Source: SZUA-547 sp963669265 (GTDB taxonomy: Bacteria; Pseudomonadota; Alphaproteobacteria; Rhodobacterales; Rhodobacteraceae). Taken from it: a DNA stretch of 64,000 bases. A program made the position numbers and the translations under genes. This document shows, piece by piece, positions 17,882 to 27,289 of the stretch. The notes under the pieces are model-generated. The model did no database searches, had not been told where the DNA came from, and worked only from the letters and a program-made list of their open reading frames with translations. Numbering within the stretch: the first letter of the stretch is position 1; each line of letters opens with the position of its first letter. The stretch lies in assembly GCA_963669265.1 (NCBI GenBank), contig OY769916.1, forward strand, positions 3,286,001-3,350,000, given 5' to 3'.

Positions 17882-19857
17882 TATGGACGGGTATCAGAAC
17901 AACGGAAAGGGCTGTCTCAAGGGCGCGCTTTTGGAGGCGCCTGACCGCCTTCTCTTTTATTCTGATCGCGTCTGGAGCCGATGCGCTCGCCCAGAATTCA
18001 ACGGTGAATCCAAGTTACATCGGCTCTGATACCTGTATCGCCTGTCATAAAGATCAAGGCGCGGCGTGGCAGGGCTCGCACCATGCGCTCGCGTGGACGA
18101 CCCCCAATGACGGCGCGGTGCTTGGCAATTTCGACGCGGCCGTCTTTGAGCATCTGGACGTGACCCACCGCTTTTCTCGCGACGGCGATGCATATGTTAT
18201 GGAAACTGAAGGTCCTGACGGCGAGATGAACGCCTACGAGGTCGTCGGCGTCGCCGGAATTGCGCCTTTGCAGCAGTATCTGTTCGAGACAGAACGGGGA
18301 CGCCTTCAGTCTCACGACGTCGCCTGGGACACGGAGCGCGAGGAATGGTTCCATCTCTATCCCGATCAGCGCCAGGAATCGGGCGATGGACTGCACTGGA
18401 CCGGCCCTTACAAGACCTGGAATGCACGCTGCGCCGAATGCCACGCGACCGGGTATGAGAAACGATTTGATCCGGCGTCGCGGCGTTACGATAGCCGGCA
18501 GGCGGAAATCGGCGTCGGTTGCGAGGCGTGCCATGGACCGGGATCTCTGCATCGCTACTGGGCGGAGGCGGGCGCGCCCGCTGACGGCGATCGGGGTCTG
18601 ACCGCGCGATTTCCCGCTGACGATCCCGAGGCTCAGATTCAGCAATGCGCCGGGTGTCACTCCCGGCGCGAGCCCTTCGAGAGCGGCAATCCCACACCCG
18701 GAAGGGCGTTCCATGACGCCTATCGGCTGGCGCTACTCAGGCCCGGTCTCTACCACTCCGACGGCGCGATCCTCGGTGAGGTCTATGTCTACGGCTCGTT
18801 TCTGCAGTCAAAGATGTACGCAAATGGCGTTCGCTGCACGGATTGCCACGATCCACACCGTGCCGAGTTGAAGGCGGACGGCAATGCGGTCTGCACGCAA
18901 TGCCACTCTCCATCGGGGAACACGCGTTTCCCGAGTCTGCGCACAGCGCTCTACGATGGGCCAGAGCACCACTTCCACCCTGCGGAAAATGAGGGCGCGG
19001 CCTGCGTGAACTGCCACATGGTCGATCGCACCTACATGCAGGTGGACCCGCGCCGTGACCACAGTTTCCGCATCCCCAGACCAGATCTGAGCGACGAGAC
19101 CGGCGCGCCGAACGCCTGCACTGATTGCCATGCGGATCGGGACAGCGCATGGGCTGCAGCGGAACTAATCAAGCAGTTCCCCACCAGCCCATATCGTGGC
19201 CCGCATTTCTCGAAGGTCTTTTCAACGGCGGCGCTTGATCCATCGCAAGCGGCCGACGCGTTGCTCGACATAGCGGAAGACGTTGGCGAGGCCGGAATCG
19301 TCCGCGCGTCGGCGCTCGAATTGGCGATGCCGGCGACGAATCCGGACCGAGCTGCCCGTGCGGCCACATTGATCTCAGACCCCGATCCACTGGTGCGGGC
19401 GGGCGCGGTGGCCATGCAGCGTGGAGCGCCGCCCGGACAGCGCGCCGCTCTAGTTCCCGCGCTAACCGATCCCATGCGTTCCGTGCGCATCGCCGCGGTG
19501 CGAGAGTTTTTAAACGCGCCTGTGAATCGAGCACCGGACGCGGCCGCCCAGGCCGCTCGCGCTGCGATGTCAGAGTGGAACGCCGCCTTGTATGCGAAGG
19601 CGGACTTCCCTGAGACCCAGCTGGTTCTTGGGGGTATGGCGCTAACCGCGCGAGAATGGCGGGCCGCTGAACGCTCTTTCGAAGAAGCGGTTTCGCTCGA
19701 TCCGCAGATAGCGCGGGCGTGGGCGATGATCGTACGCATCCGTGAGGCGCTGGGCGATACAGCGGGCGCGTTGGCCGCGCTGGAGAAGGCGTTGGAGGCC
19801 AACCCCGCAGACAAATCACTCGCGGCCCTGCAGTCAGAGATTCCTAGCGTAAAGTGA
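17875..19857 (+). CDS. Eight-haem cytochrome c with HEAT/TPR C-terminus
   Basis: About 660 residues from a GTG overlapping the sulfatase stop. A hydrophobic export segment near residues 20-40 ends at ALAQ. Eight CxxCH haem-attachment motifs follow: CIACH, CAECH, CEACH, CAGCH, CTDCH, CTQCH, CVNCH and CTDCH. The last third lacks cysteines and looks like alpha-solenoid: HEAT-like repeats (residues about 430-540), then TPR-like repeats (about 570-650). This resembles the doubled-CxxCH plus TPR multihaem family, expected to be periplasmic. Coupling to a sulfatase is unusual; it may accept electrons during oxidation of the released alcohol or protect the maturation path. That role is inference. Confidence 0.88.
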   Translation: MVIWTGIRTTERAVSRARFWRRLTAFSFILIASGADALAQNSTVNPSYIGSDTCIACHKDQGAAWQGSHHALAWTTPNDGAVLGNFDAAVFEHLDVTHRFSRDGDAYVMETEGPDGEMNAYEVVGVAGIAPLQQYLFETERGRLQSHDVAWDTEREEWFHLYPDQRQESGDGLHWTGPYKTWNARCAECHATGYEKRFDPASRRYDSRQAEIGVGCEACHGPGSLHRYWAEAGAPADGDRGLTARFPADDPEAQIQQCAGCHSRREPFESGNPTPGRAFHDAYRLALLRPGLYHSDGAILGEVYVYGSFLQSKMYANGVRCTDCHDPHRAELKADGNAVCTQCHSPSGNTRFPSLRTALYDGPEHHFHPAENEGAACVNCHMVDRTYMQVDPRRDHSFRIPRPDLSDETGAPNACTDCHADRDSAWAAAELIKQFPTSPYRGPHFSKVFSTAALDPSQAADALLDIAEDVGEAGIVRASALELAMPATNPDRAARAATLISDPDPLVRAGAVAMQRGAPPGQRAALVPALTDPMRSVRIAAVREFLNAPVNRAPDAAAQAARAAMSEWNAALYAKADFPETQLVLGGMALTAREWRAAERSFEEAVSLDPQIARAWAMIVRIREALGDTAGALAALEKALEANPADKSLAALQSEIPSVK

Positions 19858-20021
19858 ATTTCTGTGTTCGGTTTATACACCGCTTTTCCCGTGAACCGGG
19901 TTTGCGCTCTTTTGCTCTCACTCAACCTTAGGTTCTCCCTTTTCGCTTCGGCTTTGCATCTTCCCGGCGGTCGAATGCGCCTGCACGGGCGTTCTGATTG
20001 CGATTCATTCCATCGGTCTCT

Positions 20022-20044
20022 GCTCTCGAAGAGAGCGGATTTTG
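20022..20044 (+). terminator. Weak candidate terminator after the cytochrome gene
   Basis: GCTCTC (20022-20027), loop GAA, GAGAGC (20031-20036), followed by GGATTTT. The stem is short and the T-run brief, so it is only a candidate. It lies in the 366-bp gap 19858-20223, which otherwise holds the hydantoinase promoter and no gene. Confidence 0.3.
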
Positions 20045-20137
20045 CAGCCGTCTGACGGAGAAATTTACGAATGCATTTATTTAATGCTTTGATTTAAAGA
20101 GCAAACAGCAAAACATATACCTTTTATAAAAAACTAA

Positions 20138-20166
20138 TTGACAAAGCTAAATTAGATTGCAAATAT
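20138..20166 (+). promoter_or_regulatory. Promoter of hydantoinase operon with GCTA-AAT-TAG element
   Basis: TTGACA at 20138-20143, exactly 17 bp of spacer, then AAATAT at 20161-20166, ending 57 bp before the hyuA ATG. The spacer contains GCTA-AAT-TAGA (20146-20156), and the first 12 bases TTGACAAAGCTA equal those of the GST 2 promoter at 6290. This is good evidence for co-regulation across the island. Confidence 0.55.
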
Positions 20167-20223
20167 CTACGTGTCCTCGGCGCACTGCCGGAGGGCCAGC
20201 TAGAAATCAGCGAGTGATTGAAG

Positions 20224-22314
20224 ATGAGCCAGACAGACTATCGCATTTCGTTCGACACAGGCGGAACCTTCACGGACTTTGCGTTGCAAAACGAAAAGAC
20301 AGGCGCATTCGTTTTCGGCAAGGTTCCGTCCACCAATCTAGACCCCTCAATCGCTGTGCTGAGCGGAATGTCGTCCCTTCTGAACGCCGAAGGTGTGGAT
20401 CACGGACAGCTTCGCGGCCTCTACCACGCGACGACCGTGGCGACGAACGCCATTCTCGAGCGCCGGGGGGCGAAATGCGCTCTGGTGACGACGAAGGGTT
20501 TTCGGGACATTTTCATGATCGGGCGGCAGAAGCGCCACGAAACCTACGATCTTCATCTCGACAAGCCCCAACCGTTAACGCTCAGAAAGAATGTGTTCGA
20601 AGTCGAAGAGCGCGTCAGCCATTCGGGCGAAGTTCTGAAGCCGCTTAACCAGGGTGAGATTGAAGCGCTGGTCAGCAAGCTGAAGAGCAATGGCTATCAG
20701 TCTGTCGCCATCTGCCTGATGCACTCTTACGCTAATTCGGCGCATGAACAACGTCTGGCGGACGCCATCAAAGTGGAAATGCCAGAGATTCTGATCTCGA
20801 TCTCTTCTGAAGTTTCGCCGAAGTATCGGGAGTACGAGCGCACCAGCACGGTTCTGGCAGACGCCTATATCAAACCGATCGTTGATCAGTACATCAACAG
20901 GATGTCGGAATCGCTGGCGGGCAAGGGCGTCTCGCAGGATTTCCTGGTCATGCAGTCAAATGGTGGGCTGGTCACACCGAACCTATCCCAGCGCTTTCCG
21001 GTGCGAATCGTGGAATCCGGGCCGGCCGCCGGCGTGGAGATGTGCGCCGTCATCGGCAGGTTGTTGAATGAAACCCACCTGTTGACGTTTGATATGGGTG
21101 GTACGACGGCAAAACTGGGCGCCATCGACGACGGTGTGCCGGCGATCTCGCCAACATTCGAGGTCGACCAGGTTCAATATCGCCCCGGCAGCGGCTTACC
21201 GCTGAATATCTCATCGATCGAGCTGCTCGAAATTGGTGCCGGCGGTGGTAGCATCGCAACTGTCGACACTGGCGTGATCAAGGTCGGTCCCAAGAGCGCC
21301 GGCGCCGAACCTGGCCCGATTTGCTATGGAAACGGGGGCGAAGAGCCAACCATCACAGACGCCAATATCGTGCTTGGCTATCTGAACCCAGACTACTTCA
21401 ATGGCGGCGCGATGACGCTGGACCTTGAAGCCGCAAAGGCGGGCGCCGCGGAACGCATCGCGAAACCGCTGGGAATTGCTCTGGAAGAGGCGGCATGGGG
21501 CATTCATGCCGTCGCCAACGCCAACATGGAGCGGGCGATGCGCATCGTCTCGATCGAAAAGGGTCGGGACCCGAGGCGCTATGCGGTTGTCGCATTCGGT
21601 GGGGCCGGGCCTCTTCACGCATGCCGACTAGCCCGGTCGCTCGGCGCGCCGCGCGTTATCGTGCCATATGGCGCAGGCGTCGGCTCGGCGCTTGGGCTCC
21701 TCGCCGCAGATAGCCGTCTGGATGCGTCCACCACGCGAATTCTACCCCTGCAAAAGGACGCCATTCCAAGCATCAAGGATATTTTCAAACAGCTCGGCGA
21801 ACGCGTGTCGGAAGAACTCTCAGCGCTGAAGGATGCCGAGGATGTCGAGTGGGATCGGGCTATCTACGCCCGGTATGTGGGGCAGGGCTACGAAATTCGG
21901 GTCGACTTGCCGGATGGAGAGATTGACGACGGGTTCCTGGAGTCCGCCATCCAGACGTTCCACGAGGCCTACAAACAGAACTACGGGTATTGCCAGCCGG
22001 ATCATCCGGTGGAAGCCGCCGACTGGAACCTGACGGCGACTGTAAAGCGAGATTCCACCGCCTTGCAGTCAAGCTCGTTCAAGGCGACTGCACGTGACGC
22101 CGTTCGTGCGAAGCGCCGCGCGTACTGCCCGGAAGCTAGAGGCTTCGTCGACCATGAAATCCTCAACCGTGCGGCATTGCGCGACTTAGGCGAGGTCGTC
22201 GGTCCCGCGGTCATTGAGGATGACGAATGCACAATCGTCGTTCCGTCTAAAGACAAGGCCACTATTTCTGATCGTGGCGACGTCATCATCGAAATTCACA
22301 ATGAGGCTAGCTGA
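20224..22314 (+). CDS. hyuA: Hydantoinase/oxoprolinase subunit A
   Basis: About 696 residues from the ATG at 20224; a TTG six bases upstream is possible. The N-terminal Hydant_A_N domain begins RISFDTGGTFTDF, the ASKHA-type phosphate loop; a second phosphate-binding segment is HLLTFDMGGTTAKLG, with ESGPAAGVEM just before it. This subunit binds ATP and activates a cyclic amide (hydantoin, oxoproline or N-methylhydantoin) or, in related carboxylases, a ketone. It forms a complex with subunit B encoded three bases downstream. The exact substrate is not evident. Confidence 0.93.
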   Translation: MSQTDYRISFDTGGTFTDFALQNEKTGAFVFGKVPSTNLDPSIAVLSGMSSLLNAEGVDHGQLRGLYHATTVATNAILERRGAKCALVTTKGFRDIFMIGRQKRHETYDLHLDKPQPLTLRKNVFEVEERVSHSGEVLKPLNQGEIEALVSKLKSNGYQSVAICLMHSYANSAHEQRLADAIKVEMPEILISISSEVSPKYREYERTSTVLADAYIKPIVDQYINRMSESLAGKGVSQDFLVMQSNGGLVTPNLSQRFPVRIVESGPAAGVEMCAVIGRLLNETHLLTFDMGGTTAKLGAIDDGVPAISPTFEVDQVQYRPGSGLPLNISSIELLEIGAGGGSIATVDTGVIKVGPKSAGAEPGPICYGNGGEEPTITDANIVLGYLNPDYFNGGAMTLDLEAAKAGAAERIAKPLGIALEEAAWGIHAVANANMERAMRIVSIEKGRDPRRYAVVAFGGAGPLHACRLARSLGAPRVIVPYGAGVGSALGLLAADSRLDASTTRILPLQKDAIPSIKDIFKQLGERVSEELSALKDAEDVEWDRAIYARYVGQGYEIRVDLPDGEIDDGFLESAIQTFHEAYKQNYGYCQPDHPVEAADWNLTATVKRDSTALQSSSFKATARDAVRAKRRAYCPEARGFVDHEILNRAALRDLGEVVGPAVIEDDECTIVVPSKDKATISDRGDVIIEIHNEAS

Positions 22315-22317
22315 CCA

Positions 22318-23982
22318 ATGTCTGCAGAAAAACTTAATCCGGTCACGGTTTCTGTGCTCTGGAACTCTCTGATCTCCATCGTGGACGAAATGGGGAGCGT
22401 TCTTCGGAAAACATCAGTTTCTGCGGCTGTTCGGGAAGGCGAGGATTTCTCAACCGGACTGTTCGATCGCAGAGGGCGGCTGGTCGCTCAGGGAAACTTC
22501 ACGCCAGGACATTTGGGCGCAATGCCGTATGTCGTGAAAAGCGTTATCGAACGAATCCCGACCAGTGAAATGAAGCCGGGCGACGGCTTCTTCCTGAACG
22601 ACTCATTTCTCGGCTCGGGACACTATCCGGACACCTTTCTGGTCTCCCCAGTCTACTCCGCCGAAGAGTTGATTGGCTTCGTCGTCAATACTGCGCATCA
22701 GGTCGATGTGGGCGGCGCCGCCCCCGGATCGCAGAAGGTTCATGGTGTGACCGAGGCCTTTCAGGAGGGCCTGCGAATTCTGCCTGTTCGTCTTGTTAAG
22801 GACGGAGAACTGGACCGGGATCTGATGACGGTCATTTGCGGGAACGTTCGTCAACCGCAGGTTCTGGCAAGCGACGTTCAGGCCCAGGCGAATTCAAACT
22901 ACATCGGCGCGCAGCGCCTTCGCCAAATCTTTGAGGAGTATGGCGAAGACAATTTTGAGGCTGCGGTTGAGACCATTCTTCTGCAGTCTGAAACGAAGAT
23001 GCGGGAGTTCATCGAGGCGCTTCCGGACGGCCGTTATGATTTCGAGGATATTCTCGACGACTGCGGCGACGAAGGCGAGACCGTAAAACTCGCCGTCGAT
23101 GTCGAGATCCGCGGTGACGAGATGGTCATCGATTTTTCGCGCAGCAGTGATGCCGTCAACGTAGCTCTGAACTCTTACATCAACTATTCGCGCGCTTACG
23201 CTATGTTTTCGGTGAAGGTGTTCGCTGGCGCGACCCTGCCACAAAATGAGGGCATGATCCGACCGATCACCGTGGTCGCGCGCGAGGGAAGCTTCTTCAA
23301 TCCGCAATACCCGGCTCCCAGCGGAGGTCGCGCGACGGTTCAGGTTCGCATCTTCGATATTATCAACGGCGCCATGTCCAAGGCTCTGCCGGGGCGGGCG
23401 ATGGGCGGGTTCTCCCACTGGGGCAATCCCAATATCAGCGGACGTCGCGAGGATGGCGAGACCTACATCTTTTATGACCTTATCTTCGGTGGGTACGGAG
23501 CGCGGGCCTATAAGGATGGAGCGGAAGCAATGGCGCCCGTGGTGAATTGCATGAACATCCCCATCGAAGTTCATGAGAGTGAGACGCCAATTCGCATTCA
23601 TTGCTATGAACTGATCCAGGACAGCGCGGGTGATGGCAAGTACCGTGGGGGATGCGGAATTCGCAAAGACGTGGAACTCCTTGCCGGTGATGCGATCATC
23701 ACACTGCTGGGCGACCGGCACGAGAAAGCGCCGTTCGGGCTCTATGGAGGAACGCCAGGCGCGCTCGCGACCACAAGCCTCCGGCGAAATGGCTCGGAAA
23801 CGGCGCTGACATCAAAACAGACGCTTGGCCTGACGCAGGGCGACGTCGTGAGCTTCCGTCTCGCTGGCGGCGGTGGATACGGCTCTGCGGAAGAGCGCGA
23901 TCCAGATGCGGTCAATTATGACGTTGAAAACGGGTTCGTGTCTGCAGCGCATGCGCGCGATACCTACGGCTTCCAGAACTGA
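22318..23982 (+). CDS. hyuB: Hydantoinase/oxoprolinase subunit B
   Basis: A 554-residue Hydantoinase_B protein, starting three bases after hyuA. Family landmarks are LWNSLISIVDEMGSVLRKTS, GEDFSTGLFD, the segment around FFLNDSFLGSGHYPD, and the Gly-rich C-terminal GGGGYGSAEERDP. It carries the hydrolytic or carboxylating half-reaction with subunit A. Related proteins include N-methylhydantoinase, 5-oxoprolinase and acetone/acetophenone carboxylase subunits, and sequence alone does not discriminate among them. Confidence 0.93.
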   Translation: MSAEKLNPVTVSVLWNSLISIVDEMGSVLRKTSVSAAVREGEDFSTGLFDRRGRLVAQGNFTPGHLGAMPYVVKSVIERIPTSEMKPGDGFFLNDSFLGSGHYPDTFLVSPVYSAEELIGFVVNTAHQVDVGGAAPGSQKVHGVTEAFQEGLRILPVRLVKDGELDRDLMTVICGNVRQPQVLASDVQAQANSNYIGAQRLRQIFEEYGEDNFEAAVETILLQSETKMREFIEALPDGRYDFEDILDDCGDEGETVKLAVDVEIRGDEMVIDFSRSSDAVNVALNSYINYSRAYAMFSVKVFAGATLPQNEGMIRPITVVAREGSFFNPQYPAPSGGRATVQVRIFDIINGAMSKALPGRAMGGFSHWGNPNISGRREDGETYIFYDLIFGGYGARAYKDGAEAMAPVVNCMNIPIEVHESETPIRIHCYELIQDSAGDGKYRGGCGIRKDVELLAGDAIITLLGDRHEKAPFGLYGGTPGALATTSLRRNGSETALTSKQTLGLTQGDVVSFRLAGGGGYGSAEERDPDAVNYDVENGFVSAAHARDTYGFQN

Positions 23983-24108
23983 CGGCGAGACTGCGGACTG
24001 GAGCTTAGAGCGACTTCGGTCCGCAGCCGACGCCATGACGAAGGTTCGTCTGATCATATAAGGGCGGATGCCAAGATCTCGCATCAACCGGTATTGAGGG
24101 AAAATGCA

Positions 24109-25386
24109 GTGACGATCGAAAGTACGGATACTCTTGTTGTCGGCGGCGGCCAATCCGGGATCGCCATGAGCGAGCACCTTAGCAACAACAATATTCCTCA
24201 TCTCGTACTTGAGCGGGACAGGGTTGCCGAGCGCTGGCGCACAGGCAGATGGGATTCTTTGGTCGCTAACGGACCCTCCTGGCATGATCGGTTTCCCGGC
24301 CTTAGGTTTGACGAACTGGACCCCGACGCCTATGCGCACAAGGATCGGATTGCGGATTACTTCGTTGAATATGCAAACATGATTGAGGCGCCCGTCCGTT
24401 GTGGCGTGGAGGTCAAAAAAGCTGAGCGATTGGAAGGCGGGGAAGGCTTCCGCGTAGAGACGTCGGCGGGCGCGATCGAGGCAAAGCGCATTGTAGTCGC
24501 CACCGGCGCGTTCCAGCACCCGGCCATTCCGCCGGTAATTCCAGAGCAAACGGACATCCTTCAACTGCACTCAGACGAATATCGCAACCCCGACCAACTC
24601 CCGGACGGTTCCATTCTGCTCGTCGGCGCGGGTTCGTCTGGCGTGCAGATCGCAGACGAACTGGCGCGAGCCGGACGCGAAGTATACCTCTCCGTCGGTC
24701 CTCATGAGCGTCCTCCGCGCTCGTATCGAGGGCGCAACTTCGTGTGGTGGCTGGGCGTCCTCGGTCTGTGGGACGACGCCACTTTGAAGCCGGGAAAAGA
24801 GCACGTTACGATCTCGGTCAGCGGCGCCCATGGTGGCTATACCGTTGATTTCAGGGAGTTGGCTGAACGCGGAATAACGCTGGTCGGCAGGACACAGTCG
24901 TTTAAGGACGGCGTCATGTCATTCGCTCCGGATCTCGCTAAAAATATTGCGAATGGGGACGAGAATTACCTGTCCATGCTGGATGACGCCGATGCCTATA
25001 TCGAGCGCAATAGTCTTGATTTGCCGGAAGAGCCAGAGGCGCGGCAATTCAAGCCGACCCCGGATTGCGTTCGTAATCCGACGCTTGAATTAGATCTGGA
25101 GAATGCGGGTGTCCGCTCAATTCTTTGGGCGACCGGGTTTTCTCAGGATTTCAGCTGGCTGCAGGTGGACGCCTTCGACGAAGCAGGCAAGCCCAAGCAT
25201 ATTCGTGGAGTGTCCTCGGAGCCCGGAGTGTATTTTGTGGGTCTACCCTGGCAATCGCGCCGAGGCTCCACATTCATTTGGGGGTGCTGGCACGACGCCA
25301 AACATGTCGCAGATCAGATCGCCACTCAGCGAAAGTATCGGGCCTATCGTGGTCCCACCGAGCGCTTGGCAAGTATAAGCGCCTGA
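24109..25386 (+). CDS. Flavin-containing monooxygenase-like protein
   Basis: About 425 residues. Two Rossmann dinucleotide-binding motifs are seen, VVGGGQSGIAMSEHL for FAD and LLVGAGSSGVQIADEL for NAD(P)H, together with the FMO/BVMO-type ATGF segment late in the chain. The family (CzcO/TrkA-type flavoproteins) includes N- and S-oxygenases and Baeyer-Villiger enzymes. The GTG at 24109 with GAGGGAAAA upstream is preferred over TTG 24094. It follows hyuB by 126 bp and precedes the second MarR gene, so it belongs to the same catabolic unit. It may oxygenate an N- or S-containing intermediate (inference). Confidence 0.87.
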   Translation: MTIESTDTLVVGGGQSGIAMSEHLSNNNIPHLVLERDRVAERWRTGRWDSLVANGPSWHDRFPGLRFDELDPDAYAHKDRIADYFVEYANMIEAPVRCGVEVKKAERLEGGEGFRVETSAGAIEAKRIVVATGAFQHPAIPPVIPEQTDILQLHSDEYRNPDQLPDGSILLVGAGSSGVQIADELARAGREVYLSVGPHERPPRSYRGRNFVWWLGVLGLWDDATLKPGKEHVTISVSGAHGGYTVDFRELAERGITLVGRTQSFKDGVMSFAPDLAKNIANGDENYLSMLDDADAYIERNSLDLPEEPEARQFKPTPDCVRNPTLELDLENAGVRSILWATGFSQDFSWLQVDAFDEAGKPKHIRGVSSEPGVYFVGLPWQSRRGSTFIWGCWHDAKHVADQIATQRKYRAYRGPTERLASISA

Positions 25387-25439
25387 TAGGACGGATTGGG
25401 GAGCGAAGGAGCATCGCTAACGCGAGTGTAGTTCTAAAC

Positions 25440-26000
25440 ATGGCGAAGATTCGAAGCGATAGAGGGAGCGACGGTATTGATTTAATGGTTGATCGCCCGG
25501 AACTGCTCTCAGGTGGATCCGACCAGAAGTTTAGACAGTTAATTTTCGATACGATTGCGTTTTCTACTCAAATGAAAGCCGTCATTGATGGCCACGCTGG
25601 AATTGCGAATTTATCATCGCCTCAATATTTGGTGCTGACGTCGATTATGCACCTGTCAGAGGCGCAGGAAGTCAATATTAAGACGATATCGGATCACCTC
25701 CACATCTCTGGTTCCTTCGTAACGATCTCTGTCAGTGCGTTGGTTCAAATGGGCTTGGTAGACAAGACGGAAGACAAGTCGGACAGACGCCGGGTTTGCC
25801 TCAAAGAGACATCCGCCGCCGCTGAACTTGTTTCGCGAATAACCGACATTCAGAACCGCGTTAACAGCGTCATGTTCGAGTCGCTGACGCGGGACGAGTT
25901 TGAGATGTTTTCCAGCGTAGTCGCCAGGCTGCTTCCCTTCGCCGGAAGTGCCGTGAAGTTGCAATCCCATCTGGCAACTTCAGCGAGAGCTGCCCAATAG
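25440..26000 (+). CDS. MarR-family transcriptional regulator 2
   Basis: About 186 residues starting MAKIRSDRGSDG at 25440. The winged helix-turn-helix KTISDHLHISGSFVTISVSALVQMGLVDK and wing KSDRRRVCLKE are almost the same as in MarR 1 at 10591, and the proteins end alike (AVKLQSHLAT). An open frame beginning at 25125 overlaps the monooxygenase out of frame and is not used. As paralogues with matching recognition helices, both regulators should bind similar sites and may respond to different ligands. The AT-rich gap 26001-26240 is between convergent genes and shows no clear terminator. Confidence 0.92.
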   Translation: MAKIRSDRGSDGIDLMVDRPELLSGGSDQKFRQLIFDTIAFSTQMKAVIDGHAGIANLSSPQYLVLTSIMHLSEAQEVNIKTISDHLHISGSFVTISVSALVQMGLVDKTEDKSDRRRVCLKETSAAAELVSRITDIQNRVNSVMFESLTRDEFEMFSSVVARLLPFAGSAVKLQSHLATSARAAQ

Positions 26001-26240
26001 CTCCGGTCTGGAGTGAGCAGAGCGCGATGTTTCGACAGCGACAGACGGCCAATGTTTTGCAAGTCTGAGCAACCGGAGGCGGCGCATCCATCGGCTAGTG
26101 GTTGGCCGGTAAAATATACTTAAGCATATGATGTATAAGTATAATAAAACGATTTCTAATCTCGCCAGTTATGTTTTGCATGCAGAATCTGCCTATGTAA
26201 GAGACATTGAGAAGCTCTATTCAATCTGACTGTGTATAAA

Positions 26241-27149
26241 TTATGCTTGCGAGCGTCGCCTCAAGATTTCTATTAGCGCTTGTGCTGGTTTGGGTAGATT
26301 CTGGCCAGAGCGCCGAACAATACCAATCGTGCGCGAGACGCTAGGAGCAATTAACGGGCGAATGGTGATCTGGGCCTCTGGCCCATCAAGAATCCCGGTG
26401 TCAGGCAGGATAGCGACGCCGAGTCCAGCCCGCGCTAAACTGAGCGCGGTGGTAGTGCGCCGAACTTCGTAGGTCCAATTCAACGTTTGGCGCGATCGGG
26501 CCAACGCCTCATCGATCACCATGCGATTGCCGGTGCCTTTTAACGGTGCGATCAGCAGTGCGCCTTTCAGCGCGTCCCAGCGGATTTCTTTCCGCAATGC
26601 CAGTTCATGGTCCGGCCGAAAGGCTAGAACGAACCGGTCGTCCGCCATGGCATCAAATCGGATATTTGACTCCAGCGCTGGGATCGAGCTGACGCCGAAA
26701 TCGGCTTCGCCTTGCGCTACAGCCTCTCCGACATCATTAGCTAAACGGTCCAGTACCCGAATTCGTGCGGTATGCCCGTGCCGTCGAAACTCGCTGAGCG
26801 CGCCGGTTAGGATCGTCTCGGTTGCGCTTGGCACTAGTGCAACAGTGACAATAGCGTTGCGTTGATACTCAAACTGAACGCTTTCATCCCTCAGCGCCAA
26901 GGCTGCCTCGGTGGCGTCGTCAACCATCGCCTGCGCACGGCCACGCAACCGCTTCGCCGCCAAGGTCAATTTCAACGAACGTGTGGTGCGGTTGAAGAGC
27001 ATGACACCCAAGGCCGACTCAAATTTCTGAATTCGCCGCGTGAGGGTGGGTTGCGAGATATTCAACTGCTCGGCGGCGCGCTGGAAAGAGCCGAGTTCGG
27101 CGACGGCGAGAAAGGCTTCAAGGTCAGAGAATTCAAAGTTTATACGCAT
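26241..27149 (-). CDS. tcuR: LysR-type regulator, probable TcuR
   Basis: About 302 residues from the ATG at 27147-27149. The N-terminal LysR helix-turn-helix is DLEAFLAVAELGSFQRAAEQLNISQPTLTRRIQKFE, followed by the periplasmic-binding-like effector domain. It is transcribed divergently from tcuA, the usual arrangement of a LysR activator and its target, so it most likely controls tricarballylate use. The name rests on context; other ligands are possible. Confidence 0.8.
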   Translation of the reverse strand: MRINFEFSDLEAFLAVAELGSFQRAAEQLNISQPTLTRRIQKFESALGVMLFNRTTRSLKLTLAAKRLRGRAQAMVDDATEAALALRDESVQFEYQRNAIVTVALVPSATETILTGALSEFRRHGHTARIRVLDRLANDVGEAVAQGEADFGVSSIPALESNIRFDAMADDRFVLAFRPDHELALRKEIRWDALKGALLIAPLKGTGNRMVIDEALARSRQTLNWTYEVRRTTTALSLARAGLGVAILPDTGILDGPEAQITIRPLIAPSVSRTIGIVRRSGQNLPKPAQALIEILRRRSQA

Positions 27150-27289
27150 TATAGAATAATAAAGTAATAAATTGCATTTATCAAATAATTCTATGCGCGC
27201 TACGTTTCCCACATCCGACGCGGTGCCGGATCCTCGAAGGCAGTCGCCTCGGTGCCTAAACCAGAGTCCGACCTGCCAAAAAGGGCGCT

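Noticed and set aside
19032..19925. 297-codon minus-strand ORF
   Set aside because: Antisense to the multihaem cytochrome C-terminal region.
25125..25439. Upstream extension of MarR 2
   Set aside because: It overlaps the monooxygenase gene out of frame and has no MarR similarity; the paralogue starts at the same MAK residue.
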